Below, piece after piece: positions 1-7,758 of a stretch of 16,259 bases of DNA. The notes under the pieces were generated by a model, which ran no database searches, had not been told where the DNA came from, and saw nothing but the letters and a program-made list of their open reading frames with translations. The DNA lies in assembly GCA_021786915.1 (NCBI GenBank), contig JAJYMP010000313.1, positions 1 to 16,259 of the forward strand, given 5' to 3'. The stretch comes from Chloroflexota bacterium (GTDB lineage Bacteria > Chloroflexota > Limnocylindria > Limnocylindrales > CSP1-4). Numbering within the stretch: position 1 is the first letter of the stretch; each line of letters starts with the position of its first letter. A program made the position numbers and the translations under genes.

Positions 1-72
1 GCGGTCCCCGGCTCGGGCCGCGGCGGCGAGGGCCGCGGCGCGCTCGGCCGGCGATCCGACGAGGTCGGTCAC
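1..72 (-). CDS. Probable MeaB/ArgK GTPase, N-terminus only (runs off the window)
   Basis: A GTG start at 70-72 overlaps the stop codon of the B12-binding subunit (GTGA, 4-nt overlap). It opens a frame that stays open for 24 codons to the window edge and begins V-T-D-L-V-G-S, followed by an Ala/Arg-rich helix ending A-R-A-G-D-R. MeaB/ArgK GTPases, which load and protect the cobalamin of methylmalonyl-CoA mutase, often begin with a short helix ending in A-G-(D/N)-R, and they commonly follow the mutase B12 subunit. The call therefore rests on position, coupling and a short resemblance. The GTPase motifs lie outside the window, so another operon gene is possible. Confidence 0.5.
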   Translation of the reverse strand, partial: MTDLVGSPAERAAALAAAARAGDR

Positions 73-476
73 GCCTCGCGCGGGGTCGCGTTGGCGCGGA
101 TGAAGTCGGCGACCTCGCGGATCGTCGTGCCCGGGCCGAACACGCCGGCCACGCCCGCCGCACGGAGCTGCTCCACGTCGTCGTCGGGAATGATGCCGCC
201 CAGGGTGACCAGCACGTCGCCCATCCCCCGATCGCGAAGCAGGTCGAGGACCCGCGGCACGAGCGTCATGTGGGCGCCCGAGAGGATGGACATGCCCACG
301 ACGTCCACGTCCTCCTGGAGCGCGGCCGTGACGATCATGTCGGGCGTCTGGCGGAGGCCGGTGTAGACGACCTCGAAGCCCTCGTCGCGGAGGCCACGCG
401 CGAGGACCTTCGCGCCACGGTCGTGGCCGTCGAGCCCGGGCTTGGCGATCAGCACCTTCAGCGGTCGGTCCGTCAT
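69..476 (-). CDS. Methylmalonyl-CoA mutase cobalamin-binding (C-terminal) subunit
   Basis: This 135-aa protein is a free-standing B12-binding domain. With a separate catalytic subunit it would interconvert methylmalonyl-CoA and succinyl-CoA in the cytoplasm (propionate and odd-chain metabolism). Residues 16-21 are D-G-H-D-R-G, the DxHxxG motif whose His18 is the lower axial cobalt ligand. The S-I-L-S-G-A-H segment (64-70) and the G-G stretch near 93-94 are the other cobalamin-contact loops of the fold. The length is normal for split mutases of Chloroflexota and archaea. The start at 476 is chosen because the family N-terminus begins there and a TACAAT box lies 7 nt upstream; the longer open frame upstream has no homology-like sequence. 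The stop overlaps the next gene, probably meaB. The catalytic subunit is not in the window. Confidence 0.93.
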   Translation of the reverse strand: MTDRPLKVLIAKPGLDGHDRGAKVLARGLRDEGFEVVYTGLRQTPDMIVTAALQEDVDVVGMSILSGAHMTLVPRVLDLLRDRGMGDVLVTLGGIIPDDDVEQLRAAGVAGVFGPGTTIREVADFIRANATPREA

Positions 477-483
477 GGGCCGA

Positions 484-489
484 ATTGTA
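484..489 (-). promoter_or_regulatory. -10 box for a leaderless B12-subunit transcript
   Basis: On the minus strand TACAAT (5 of 6 to TATAAT) is followed by 7 nt and then the ATG at 476-474. That spacing would put the transcription start on, or next to, the start codon. No Shine-Dalgarno sequence is present. No clear -35 is seen. Confidence 0.6.
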
Positions 490-692
490 GTTGCTGCGGC
501 CTCGCGCTCGTCCGGCGAATCCCGACCCGCCGCTGATATGCGCCCGTAACACTGAGCCGCCGAACTGCAACGCCCCGTATCTCGCCGGGCTCCCACGGGA
601 CGGCCATACTCCCCGACGCCGGGGGCGGAGGCCATGCGGTCGGCGCGCGTCGCGGCGCCTCCGAGGCCGGCATGCGAGCGCGCGGAGGTCCC

Positions 693-1814
693 ATGAAGCG
701 TCCCCTGACCGCCGCTCTCGCAGCCGTGTGCGTCGTCGCCAGCGTCGCGGCGAGCACCGTCGCCGCAGCTGGCCCAACGTTCACCGTCGTCGCGAACGGG
801 CTGTGGAGTCCCCGCGGCCTCGCCTTCAGCCCCAACGGCACCCTGTACGTCGCCGAGGCAGGGCTCGGCGCGGGCTCGGCGCAGGCCGGCTCGCTGCCCG
901 GGTTCGGCCTCACCGGGCGCGTCTCCGCCATCCACGGCGCCACGGGCAACACCGCCGTCCGGCAGACGCTGCGCGGCGGACTGCCGTCGGTCGCCGGCCA
1001 CGAGGGCAACCTCGGCCCGTCCGGGCTGTCCGCCCTGGGCAACGGCAACATCGACGTGATCATGGGGCTCTCGCAGCAGGAGACCAAGCTCCCGAGCTCG
1101 CTCGTCGGGCACCTCCTCAAGCTGAGCGCCGCCGGCCGGACGCGGGTCGTGTCCGACGTGGGCGACTTCGACTACGCGTGGTCCGCTGCCCACCAGTCGC
1201 TCGCTCCGCACGACTTCCCGGACAGCAACCCGTACGGGATCCTCGCGGTGCCCGGCGGCGCGTACGTCGCCGACGCCGGCACGAACACGCTCGACTGGGT
1301 GGGCACGAACGGGCGCATCAAGATCCTCGCCTACTTCCCGAACAACGCCATCGCCGACGCGACTCCGACCTGTGTCGCTCGTGGCCCCGACGGCGCGCTG
1401 TACGTGGGCACGCTGGCGCTGGTTGACTCGCTGGGCTCCATGCTCAACCCGAGCCTGCCGGCGCCCCACCCGGCGGCCATCGTGTACCGCGTGAACCCCG
1501 CGGCCGCTGACCCGTCGAGCCTCTCGAGCGTGCTCTCGCTCGCGAAGCCGTGGGCGACCGGACTGTGGCCCATGAACGGCTGCGCCGCGGACGGCAAGAA
1601 CCTCTACGTGTCCGAGCTCGTCTCCGGCGCGGGACCGGCCGGGCCCTTCGGGGACGTGGTGGCGATCCCGTTCTCGAACCCCACGGTCCAGACCTCGCTC
1701 ACCGGCGGCACGCTGTCCTTCCCGGGCGGCGTGGCGGTGGGCCCCGACGGTCGCGTCTACGTCTCGAACATGACCACCTCCGACCACGGCGAGGTGGTGC
1801 GCGTCAACCCCTAG
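693..1814 (+). CDS. ScyD/ScyE-family secreted protein
   Basis: This 373-aa exported protein has a cleavable-looking signal peptide: M-K-R-P, then a hydrophobic Ala/Val run to about residue 26 with an A-A-A-G cleavage region. The mature part resembles the ScyD/ScyE family, named after proteins in cyanobacterial scytonemin clusters and widespread elsewhere with unknown function. Repeated NHL-like blades are visible, such as [17 protein letters not shown] near 38-54, G-P-D-G-A-L-Y-V-G, and [10 protein letters not shown] near the C-terminus, which suggests a beta-propeller. The ATG at 693 is preferred to the in-frame ATG at 672: GGAGG at 684-688 precedes it, and the signal peptide begins there. 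It stands alone, convergent with folE, and ends in a hairpin. No scytonemin genes are nearby, so a pigment role should not be assumed. Confidence 0.85.
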   Translation: MKRPLTAALAAVCVVASVAASTVAAAGPTFTVVANGLWSPRGLAFSPNGTLYVAEAGLGAGSAQAGSLPGFGLTGRVSAIHGATGNTAVRQTLRGGLPSVAGHEGNLGPSGLSALGNGNIDVIMGLSQQETKLPSSLVGHLLKLSAAGRTRVVSDVGDFDYAWSAAHQSLAPHDFPDSNPYGILAVPGGAYVADAGTNTLDWVGTNGRIKILAYFPNNAIADATPTCVARGPDGALYVGTLALVDSLGSMLNPSLPAPHPAAIVYRVNPAAADPSSLSSVLSLAKPWATGLWPMNGCAADGKNLYVSELVSGAGPAGPFGDVVAIPFSNPTVQTSLTGGTLSFPGGVAVGPDGRVYVSNMTTSDHGEVVRVNP

Positions 1815-1839
1815 ACGCTCGGCAGCGCTCGCGCTTCCG

Positions 1840-1870
1840 GGGCCGTCCGCCGACTGGCGGGCGGCCCTTT
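1840..1870 (+). terminator. Rho-independent-like terminator after the ScyD/ScyE gene
   Basis: A 12-bp stem (GGGCCGTCCGCC pairing with GGCGGGCGGCCC, one T-G wobble) has a 4-nt loop and is followed by TTT. It lies 25 nt after the stop at 1814, between convergent genes. The T-tract is short. On the minus strand the hairpin also follows folE, but without a T-tract. Confidence 0.65.
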
Positions 1871-1884
1871 CACATGGGCGGCGG

Positions 1885-2562
1885 TCAGGCCTCGGGCGGC
1901 CGGCGGCCGATGTGCGCGAAGAACTCGGCGCGCGTCTTGTCGTTGCGCCGGAACAGGCCGAGCACGGCCGCGGTCGTCATGACCGTGCCCGGCTTGCGGA
2001 CGCCCCGCATCGCGGCGCACAGGTGGGTGGCCTCGAGCACCACGCCCACGCCGTCGGGCTGGAGGCGGTCCATCAGGAGCTCGGCGATCTGCGTCGTCAT
2101 GCGCTCCTGCACCTGGAGGCGGCGCGCGTACATCTCCACGATCCGCGGGATCTTGGACAGCCCGATCACGCGCCCCTTCGGGATGTACGCCACGTGGGCG
2201 CGGCCGAAGAAGGGCAGCAGGTGGTGCTCGCACAGCGAGTGGAACTCGATGTCCTTGACCACGACCATCTCCGAGTAGTCGACCTCGAAGATCGCGCGGT
2301 TGATGAGGCGCTCGACGTCCACGTGGTAGCCGGCGGTGAGTTCGCGGTACATGCGGTGCATGCGGGCCGGCGTGTCGAGCAGGCCGTCGCGCCGGGGGTC
2401 CTCGCCGATCTCCACCAGGATCTGGCGCACGGCCGATTCGATCCGCCCGTTGGACTGTCCGTCGGCGAGGGCCGGGGGCCAGTCGTCGCCGCTATCGGTC
2501 TCGATCTCGTCGACGATCCGGCGGACGTGCTCGGGCAGTCCGGGAGGGTTGTGGTGCGGCAT
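1885..2562 (-). CDS. folE: GTP cyclohydrolase I
   Basis: This 225-aa cytoplasmic enzyme converts GTP to 7,8-dihydroneopterin triphosphate, the first step of tetrahydrofolate or tetrahydrobiopterin synthesis. Zinc ligands are visible as Cys111 and His114 in [10 protein letters not shown], and as Cys182 in T-H-L-C-A-A-M-R-G. The strand [11 protein letters not shown] (127-137) and the motif M-T-T-A-A-V-L-G (195-202) are also typical. Length matches the family. The ATG at 2562 has no Shine-Dalgarno but has a TACCAT box 7 nt upstream. It lies 43 nt downstream of the deacetylase-family gene on the same strand. No other folate gene is seen here. Confidence 0.96.
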   Translation of the reverse strand: MPHHNPPGLPEHVRRIVDEIETDSGDDWPPALADGQSNGRIESAVRQILVEIGEDPRRDGLLDTPARMHRMYRELTAGYHVDVERLINRAIFEVDYSEMVVVKDIEFHSLCEHHLLPFFGRAHVAYIPKGRVIGLSKIPRIVEMYARRLQVQERMTTQIAELLMDRLQPDGVGVVLEATHLCAAMRGVRKPGTVMTTAAVLGLFRRNDKTRAEFFAHIGRRPPEA

Positions 2563-2569
2563 CGCCGCG

Positions 2570-2575
2570 ATGGTA
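2570..2575 (-). promoter_or_regulatory. -10 box for a leaderless folE transcript
   Basis: Minus-strand TACCAT (TANNNT) lies 7 nt before the folE ATG. No ribosome-binding sequence is present. It could start folE independently of the upstream gene. Confidence 0.5.
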
Positions 2576-2605
2576 CCCCGGGCCGATCGGCCGGGCGCGG
2601 GTCGC

Positions 2606-3712
2606 TCAGGCCTCGACCCCCGCCTGGGTGAAGCCCAGCGCCGGGCGCGGGTCGTATGGGCGGCCCTCCGCGCCGCGCAGCCACGCCCGCGCGTTCTCGC
2701 CCAGCGCCGGCAGGTAGTAGCCGCCCTCGGCCAGGATCACGAGGCGCTTGTCGAGCGCGGCGACGCGCCGGCCGACCTCGTGGTAGACGTCGGTCGTGAG
2801 GGCGAAGTCGCCGATGGGGTCCTGGCCGTAGGTGTCGAAGCCGAGCGAGACGACCATGACCGAGCCCGGCTCCGACGAGATCCGCTCGAGCGCGCGGTCG
2901 AGAGCCTCCAGGTATGCCGAATTCGTGCAGCCCGGCGGCAGCGGCAGGTTGAGGTTCGCGCCCTCGCCGTCCCCCTCGCCCGTCTCGTCCTCCCAGCCCA
3001 GGGCGAACGGGTACTGGCGGTCGGGGTGCGCGTGGAGCGAGACGTACAGCACATCGCCGCGGCGCCAGAAGATCTGCTCGGTGCCGTTGCCGTGGTGGTA
3101 GTCCACGTCGAGGATCGAGACGTGCTCGCCGGTCCGCCGCGCGATCTCCTGCGCCGCGACCGCCGCGTTGTTGAGGTAGCAGAACCCGCCGTACATCGAC
3201 CGCGCCGCGTGGTGTCCGGGCGGCCGGCACAGGCCGTAGGCGGCGCACTCGCCGCCGTCGAGGACGATGTCAACCGCGGTGAGCGCGACATCGGCCGCGG
3301 CGCGCGACGCTGCGTACGTTCCGGCGACGATGGGCGTGGAGGTGTCGAGCGCCCAGTAGCCCGCGCGGCCCTCGATCTTCGGGCTCTCGCGCCGGAAGCG
3401 CGGCGACATGCCCTCGGTGAGTCCGGCAGCGGCGATCGTCTCGGGCGTCAGGTGGTCGTACGGATGGCGTGCCCGGCGAGCCTCGGGCCATGCCTCCTCG
3501 AGGAAGCGGAGCAGCCCGGCGTCGTGGACCGCGAGGATGGGGTCGGCGCCGTGCTCGGCCGGCTCGCCGAGCTCGAACCCGCCGTCGGCGAGGAGCGTCG
3601 CCCGGATGCGCTCGGCGCGGGCGGCCACCTCGTTGGCCGGGATCTGGACGCCGAGGTACGTCTGCGTCGTGATGTCGTGCCCGAGGTGGAGCGGCGAGTA
3701 GACGACGCGCAT
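2606..3712 (-). CDS. Histone deacetylase family amidohydrolase (acetylpolyamine-type)
   Basis: A 368-aa zinc amidohydrolase of the arginase/deacetylase fold. Bacterial members mostly remove acetyl groups from polyamines or other small amines. Visible motifs are R-P-P-G-H-H-A (163-169, catalytic His pair), [11 protein letters not shown] (201-211, zinc ligands Asp204 and His206), G-F-D-T-Y-G-Q-D-P (291-299, third ligand Asp293) and E-G-G-Y (329-332, transition-state Tyr). The insertion with Y-W-A-L-D-T-S-T-P (119-127) resembles acetylpolyamine amidohydrolases more than histone deacetylases. The start at 3712 is supported by a GGAGG-type site (CCTCC on the plus strand at 3722-3726), 9 nt upstream. 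A TACGAT box (3752-3757) could give a leader of about 30 nt. folE follows 43 nt downstream. The substrate cannot be told from sequence. Confidence 0.9.
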   Translation of the reverse strand: MRVVYSPLHLGHDITTQTYLGVQIPANEVAARAERIRATLLADGGFELGEPAEHGADPILAVHDAGLLRFLEEAWPEARRARHPYDHLTPETIAAAGLTEGMSPRFRRESPKIEGRAGYWALDTSTPIVAGTYAASRAAADVALTAVDIVLDGGECAAYGLCRPPGHHAARSMYGGFCYLNNAAVAAQEIARRTGEHVSILDVDYHHGNGTEQIFWRRGDVLYVSLHAHPDRQYPFALGWEDETGEGDGEGANLNLPLPPGCTNSAYLEALDRALERISSEPGSVMVVSLGFDTYGQDPIGDFALTTDVYHEVGRRVAALDKRLVILAEGGYYLPALGENARAWLRGAEGRPYDPRPALGFTQAGVEA

Positions 3713-3851
3713 CAGCGCTGGCCTCCGAGCGCGGGTAGGGACAGTGGTCCGATCGTAGCGGTCATGGCGCGCCGCGCGGCATCGTCTCGGGGCGCGCGCC
3801 GGGCGAGGCGCCGGACCTGGGCCGCGGACAGGTGAACAAGCCGGACCTGCG

Positions 3852-4802
3852 TCAGGGGCTCCCGGTCCCGAGGATTGCCGCGGCGACCTCGGCGGGGCGA
3901 TAGCGCGGCAGGTTGTGCCCGGCCACGAGCCCGGCGACCCAGATCGGCTCGCGGCCGGCCGCCACGCGTGCGACCCCAGCGCGACGCAGCTCGGCCAAGC
4001 GCGGCCCGGGATCGCCCGCCGCCATGGCGACGAGCGCGATGACCGGGGCCGTCACGCGCGCCAGCACCTCCGCCGGGTCATAGGCGAGCAGCGTCGGCAC
4101 GAGGGCCTCCACGATGAACGGCCGGACCGCTCGCACCACGTGCCCGGCCGCAGTCTCCACCGCGGCATCGCGGGCGGCACGCTCCTGGTCCGCGTCCCAG
4201 CTCGCCTCGTCGAAGGCGCGTCGATCGGCCAGCCAGGCGTCCATCGAGCGGAGCACCTCCGGGGGCTCGTCGAGCGAGCGGAGCAGCTCCTCGGCGTCGA
4301 CACCGGCCGTCTCGGCCAGCCGCTCGAGGCCGCCGTCCACGAGCACGAGACCCGCGCAGCGCTGCCCGATCGCCGCAGCCGAGGCGGCGGCGACACAGGC
4401 CCCGAAGCCGTGCCCGGCGAGGACGATGCGCCCGTCGGCGCCGGCGAGCCCCGACGCCTCCGCGACCATCGCCGCGTCCTCGGCCAGCGTGTCGAGGTCA
4501 TACCCGTCCGGCGGCGAATCCGACAGCCCGTGCCCGCGCAGGTCCATGACGCCGGTTCGCCGCACGCGGGCCAGCCGGCGCGCCACCGGGGCCCACGACC
4601 AGGCCGGGGTCAGCAGGCCGGGCACGAGGAGCACGCCCGGCCCGTCCGCGGATGTCGCGGGTGCGCCCCAGTCGAGGAGGTGCAGCCGCACGCCATCCAC
4701 GCCGACGAGGAACCCGTCCGGCTCGAGCGAGGGGTCGGGCGGGGGCGCGAGCACGAGGTCGATCTCGAGCGGCTGCACCGGCGCCGCGGCGGGGAGAGTC
4801 AT
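3852..4802 (-). CDS. Alpha/beta hydrolase-fold protein lacking the nucleophile serine
   Basis: A 316-aa cytoplasmic protein with an alpha/beta hydrolase layout: an oxyanion-loop region L-L-V-P-G-L-L (58-64), V-M-D-L-R-G-H-G-L-S-D-S (85-96), the nucleophile elbow, a helical cap (about 160-240), and a late G-H-N-L-P (295-299) that supplies the usual catalytic His. The elbow reads G-H-G-F-G (130-134) instead of G-H-S-x-G, so the catalytic Ser is Gly132 (codon GGC). It may be a pseudoenzyme, a binding protein, or a gene with a recent point change (AGC to GGC is one base). The ATG at 4802 is chosen for the TATGCT box 7 nt upstream; an in-frame ATG at 4814 is the alternative. It is divergent from the zincin gene with only 21 bp between starts. 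Confidence 0.85.
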   Translation of the reverse strand: MTLPAAAPVQPLEIDLVLAPPPDPSLEPDGFLVGVDGVRLHLLDWGAPATSADGPGVLLVPGLLTPAWSWAPVARRLARVRRTGVMDLRGHGLSDSPPDGYDLDTLAEDAAMVAEASGLAGADGRIVLAGHGFGACVAAASAAAIGQRCAGLVLVDGGLERLAETAGVDAEELLRSLDEPPEVLRSMDAWLADRRAFDEASWDADQERAARDAAVETAAGHVVRAVRPFIVEALVPTLLAYDPAEVLARVTAPVIALVAMAAGDPGPRLAELRRAGVARVAAGREPIWVAGLVAGHNLPRYRPAEVAAAILGTGSP

Positions 4803-4808
4803 GGCGGA

Positions 4809-4815
4809 TAGCATA
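4809..4815. promoter_or_regulatory. Overlapping divergent -10 boxes
   Basis: Minus-strand TATGCT (4815-4810) lies 7 nt before the hydrolase ATG. Plus-strand TAGCAT (4809-4814) lies 9 nt before the zincin ATG at 4824. The two hexamers share five base pairs, so the two polymerases should exclude each other. Neither gene has a Shine-Dalgarno sequence. Confidence 0.5.
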
Positions 4816-4823
4816 CGAGCGCG

Positions 4824-5243
4824 ATGGTCAAGCAACGCCGCGGCTCCAGGTTGGCGCAGCGGCGCGCCCGGCGCTCGGTCCACGTCGGCTTCGACCGCCT
4901 CGTCGACCGCGCCATCGCGTCCATCCCGGCCCGGTTCCGCGCCGCGCTCGACGGGGTGGCCGTCGTCATCGCCGACGAGCCCACCCCCGAGCAGCTGCGC
5001 GAGAACGGCCTCGGCCGCGGCGAGACCCTGTACGGCCTGTACGAGGGCGTACCGCTCGACGAGTGGGGCGGGGACTGGCTCCCCGTCCCGACCCGCATCC
5101 TGATCTTCCGCCTGCCGCTCGAGGCGGACTTCCCGGACCCGGACGACCTCGCCGACGAGGTGCGGATCACGGTGCTCCACGAGCTCGCGCACCACCTCGG
5201 GATCCATGACGAGGACCGTCTGCGCGAGCTCGGGATCGACTAG
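4824..5243 (+). CDS. Small metallopeptidase family protein (Zincin_1 type)
   Basis: A 139-aa protein with the extended zinc-protease motif H-E-L-A-H-H-L-G-I-H-D (119-129): His119 and His123 bind zinc, Glu120 is the base, and Asp129 sits at the third-ligand position. It matches the compact minimal-zincin family (formerly DUF1025) found in actinobacteria and Chloroflexota, whose substrate is unknown. The N-terminus is very basic (K-Q-R-R-G-S-R-L-A-Q-R-R), which is unusual and might bind nucleic acid or be a short extension. There is no signal peptide, so it is cytosolic. The start at 4824 has no Shine-Dalgarno and probably uses a leaderless or near-leaderless mRNA; a later GTG is possible. It is divergent from the alpha/beta hydrolase gene. 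Confidence 0.87.
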   Translation: MVKQRRGSRLAQRRARRSVHVGFDRLVDRAIASIPARFRAALDGVAVVIADEPTPEQLRENGLGRGETLYGLYEGVPLDEWGGDWLPVPTRILIFRLPLEADFPDPDDLADEVRITVLHELAHHLGIHDEDRLRELGID

Positions 5244-5249
5244 GCGAGG

Positions 5250-5315
5250 GCGCCAGGGCGGGCGGGCGGCGGGCGCGCCGCGACCCGCGGGCCAGCGCCA
5301 GGGCGGGCGGGCGGC
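5250..5315. repeat. 21-bp perfect direct repeat in a convergent intergenic region
   Basis: A 21-bp G/C-only stretch starting GCGCCAGGGCGGG occurs at 5250-5270 and again, identical, at 5295-5315 (45-bp period). It lies between the stops of the zincin gene (5243) and the membrane-protein gene (5331). The GGGCGGGCGG core could form G-rich structures and might slow transcription. No function is known. Confidence 0.7.
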
Positions 5316-5330
5316 CGTCCCTCCGCGTCC

Positions 5331-6518
5331 CTACCCGCCTCGGATCCAGGGCATCGACGCCAGGCCGAGCAGCAGCGCGACGAGGCCGAGAGCAGCGGTC
5401 GCGCACAGCCCGGGCGTGATCCACGGGTCCCACAGGTGGCGAATCGGCAGCGGCTCGCGCCGTCCCTGCTCGAGCCCGGCTGTGTAGTGGGTCAGCGCCA
5501 CGAAGGCGTGGACCGCGGGGGCCGCGGCGATCGCCTCCGTGAGCAGCATCAGCGTGCCGTACGCGAACACGAGGGCGGCGCCCAGCGGGACGACGAGGAC
5601 CGGCGGGAAGTGGTCGACAAGGCCGGCCCCCGATGCGACCCGATCGACGGTGTCGATGGCGACCCCGATGCCGAACTGCACCACCAGCCCGGCGAGCACT
5701 GAGAACAGCGTGATCACCACCGCGAGTTGCTTGCGGGCGCGCGCAAGGCGGATCGAGCGGCGGAGGGCCTCGATGGTGTCGGCCTCGCCCAGCACGATGC
5801 CAGCCGCCGCGTAGATGAACGGCGTCCCGACGACCACGCCGACGGCAACCGACAGCGCGTAGCTCAGCGCGTCCACGCCCCCGACCGCGGTGCTGAGCGC
5901 CGCGGTCAGCACGAGCTCGATGACGATCGACAGGATGCCGATCAGGACCTGCGCGCCGAGCACCGGCCAGAACCGCGCGCGGGCCACGGCGATCGACTCG
6001 CGCAGCCGCAGCGGCCGGCCCTCGGCCCGCCCGCCGATCACGGCCGACGCGAGGGCTCTCGCCTCCACGCCGGCGGCGAGGAACCCGAGGGCCGCCGGTA
6101 CGAACGCCAGCAGCAGCCACCAGAACCAAGAGGGAGGCTGGCGCGTGAACGAGCTGTCGTTCGCGTAGGCGTCGAACGCGCCGTTGACCATCGCGACCCC
6201 CACCAGGATCACCGCCGGTGCGACGGTCACGAGCAGGATGAGCCCGATGTAGAACGACGCGCGGCGCAGCCCGGCGTCGGGACGCGTCAGCAGGTCGAGC
6301 GCCATCCCGACCAATCGCCGGGGACCGAGCGGGATCGCGAGCGTGTTGGCAGTGGGCGGGGGCGGCATCCGGGCGCCAGGCGCGGGTTGTGGGCCGACGG
6401 CGAATCCGCCCGCGGCGAAGCTGGGCGGCGGCGGCGGGGCGAACGCGGGCGGCGGCGGGGCGAACGCGGGCGGCGGCGGCGGCCGCAGGCCAGGCGGCGT
6501 CCCGCCTCCGTCGGTCAT
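5331..6518 (-). CDS. Proline-rich multi-pass membrane protein
   Basis: A 395-aa protein of unknown function. Residues 9-58 form a proline-rich, probably disordered cytosolic tail with repeated P-P-P-P-x-F-A units. The rest holds about seven hydrophobic segments, near 88-112, 131-155, 184-210, 217-243, 264-290, 303-326 and 368-390. An amphipathic loop, A-D-T-I-E-A-L-R-R-S-I-R-L-A-R (246-260), is reminiscent of membrane proteins in the glycerophosphodiester-phosphodiesterase membrane-domain/DUF group, but no family is assigned. The ATG at 6518 overlaps the TGA of the upstream dehydratase (ATGA), so translation is probably coupled and this start is well supported. The Pro-rich tail is encoded by a GC-pure repeat-like stretch at about 6410-6485. 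Confidence 0.85.
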   Translation of the reverse strand: MTDGGGTPPGLRPPPPPAFAPPPPAFAPPPPPSFAAGGFAVGPQPAPGARMPPPPTANTLAIPLGPRRLVGMALDLLTRPDAGLRRASFYIGLILLVTVAPAVILVGVAMVNGAFDAYANDSSFTRQPPSWFWWLLLAFVPAALGFLAAGVEARALASAVIGGRAEGRPLRLRESIAVARARFWPVLGAQVLIGILSIVIELVLTAALSTAVGGVDALSYALSVAVGVVVGTPFIYAAAGIVLGEADTIEALRRSIRLARARKQLAVVITLFSVLAGLVVQFGIGVAIDTVDRVASGAGLVDHFPPVLVVPLGAALVFAYGTLMLLTEAIAAAPAVHAFVALTHYTAGLEQGRREPLPIRHLWDPWITPGLCATAALGLVALLLGLASMPWIRGG

Positions 6519-7531
6519 GCCGCCGGGCCCAGTGGCGCGGCACCCTCCAGCAGATCGCCAAGCCGATCGACCGCCACGTTCCCGCCCGACAGGATCACGC
6601 ACACGCGGTCGCCCTCGCGCAGCGGCACGGCCCCGGTCACGACAGCCGCCAGCGCGGCTGCGCCGGCCGGCTCCACCACCTGCTTGAGGCGCTCGATCGA
6701 GAAGCGGAGGCCGGCCAGGATCGCGGCGTCGGAGAGGAGCAGGACACCCTCGAGGTAGTGGCGGGCGATCGAGGTGGCCAGCCGCCCGGCCGAGGGCGCG
6801 TTCAGGCCGTCGGCGATGCTGTTCGGGGTCAGGGCCACCGGCGCGCCAGCCGCCAGCGCCTGGTGCAGGGCGTCCGAGCCCACGGGCTCCACACCGTAGA
6901 CGCGGATCCGCGGCCGGCTCTCGCGGAGCGCCACCGTGACGCCGCCGAGCAGCCCGCCGCCGCCCACGGCCACCACCACGACGTCGACGTCTGGCAGGTC
7001 CTCGAGGATCTCCAGCCCGCACGAGCCGTTGCCCAGGAGGACCTCGGGGTCGTCGTACGGGTGGACCAGCGTGAGGCCGTGCTCCTCGCGGAGGCGGTGC
7101 AGGTGCTCGAGCGACTCCCCGACGTGCTTGCCGTGGAGCACCACCTCCGCGCCATAGCCGACGCATGCGGCCACCTTGGACGCATCGGCGCCCTCGGGCA
7201 TCACGACGGTCATCGGCACGCCGGCCTCGCGGGCAGCCCACGCGTACGCCTGGCCCGCGTTGCCAGCGGAGATCGTGATCGCGCCCCGCCGCCGCTCGTC
7301 TGCGGACAGCGAGGCGATGCGCGCCAGGGCCGCGCGCGGCTTGAACGAGCCCGTCTTCTGGAGGTGCTCCGCCTTGAGGTAGAGCCGGTCGTCGGCGAGC
7401 CGGACGCCGCAGGCGTCGCGCGCGACCCGGGCGGCGGTGGCGGACGAGAGGACCTGCGTGCGGTGGATGCGCCCGTCGAGGATGCGGCGCGTGGCACGGA
7501 TGGCGGACAGGGTGACGGGCGGCTCGCTCAC
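6515..7531 (-). CDS. Threonine/serine dehydratase-like PLP enzyme
   Basis: A 338-aa fold-type II PLP enzyme, most like the short (catabolic) threonine/serine dehydratases that deaminate Thr to 2-oxobutanoate. Lys64 in G-S-F-K-P-R-A-A (61-68) forms the Schiff base. S-A-G-N-A-G-Q (88-94) corresponds to the usual S-G-N-H-A-Q asparagine loop, and G-G-G-G-L-L-G-G (190-197) binds the PLP phosphate. S-G-G-N (315-318) is near the C-terminus. There is no ACT domain, so no isoleucine feedback is expected. Ala-Gly replaces the common His-Ala in the asparagine loop, so the substrate could differ. The GTG at 7531 is chosen because the family N-terminus begins there and CATACT lies 6 nt upstream; the longer open frame is low-complexity. 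It overlaps the next gene by 4 nt. Confidence 0.88.
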   Translation of the reverse strand: MSEPPVTLSAIRATRRILDGRIHRTQVLSSATAARVARDACGVRLADDRLYLKAEHLQKTGSFKPRAALARIASLSADERRRGAITISAGNAGQAYAWAAREAGVPMTVVMPEGADASKVAACVGYGAEVVLHGKHVGESLEHLHRLREEHGLTLVHPYDDPEVLLGNGSCGLEILEDLPDVDVVVVAVGGGGLLGGVTVALRESRPRIRVYGVEPVGSDALHQALAAGAPVALTPNSIADGLNAPSAGRLATSIARHYLEGVLLLSDAAILAGLRFSIERLKQVVEPAGAAALAAVVTGAVPLREGDRVCVILSGGNVAVDRLGDLLEGAAPLGPAA

Positions 7532-7537
7532 GACTGG

Positions 7538-7543
7538 AGTATG
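7538..7543 (-). promoter_or_regulatory. -10 box for a leaderless dehydratase transcript
   Basis: Minus-strand CATACT lies 6 nt before the GTG start at 7531, matching the spacing at other leaderless-looking genes here. No Shine-Dalgarno and no clear -35 are visible. Confidence 0.4.
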
Positions 7544-7720
7544 CCGCTCGGGGAGCGTCAGATCCGCGCTCGTTTGCGACGGCGCGCCAGCTTCCGCGGA
7601 ACCTGACGCCGGCAACGCTCGAACCGCCGCCTCACGGCGACTGTGCGGGGAGCTTCGCGCGTGCCGCCGCCGGGCGGCTAGCGACGTGAGCCGGCTTCGG
7701 GCCCGTGGTTTGGCCATTGT

Positions 7721-7751
7721 ACTTGCGTCCTTGCGCAATTGGTGAGACACT
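7721..7751 (+). promoter_or_regulatory. arsR-trxA promoter with operator site A
   Basis: The 8-4-8 inverted repeat ACTTGCGT-CCTT-GCGCAATT spans 7721-7740. TTGCGT (7723-7728) in its first arm can act as -35, 17 bp before GACACT (7746-7751, weak -10). The arsR GTG follows 7 nt later, so the transcript would be leaderless. A bound repressor would block the promoter. The same motif recurs at 12178-12197 and 12374-12393. Confidence 0.7.
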
Positions 7752-7758
7752 ACTCGGC

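Noticed and set aside
672..692. Upstream in-frame ATG for the ScyD/ScyE gene
   Set aside because: It lacks a ribosome site and adds seven residues ahead of a normal signal peptide; GGAGG favours 693.
477..1787. Long minus-strand extension of the B12 subunit
   Set aside because: It is antisense to the ScyD/ScyE gene, low-complexity, and unlike any mutase domain; the family start is at 476.
2336..3835. 499-codon open frame on the plus strand
   Set aside because: It is antisense to folE and the deacetylase-family gene, has Arg/Val/Asp-rich mirror composition and no family motif; long shadow frames are expected at this GC content.
3810..3849. GCCGGACCTG direct repeat (10 bp, 30-bp period)
   Set aside because: Too short to stand out in GC-rich intergenic sequence, with no promoter or hairpin context.
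7705..7758. Upstream in-frame ATG for arsR
   Set aside because: It would place the operator and promoter inside the coding region and add residues that ArsR proteins lack.
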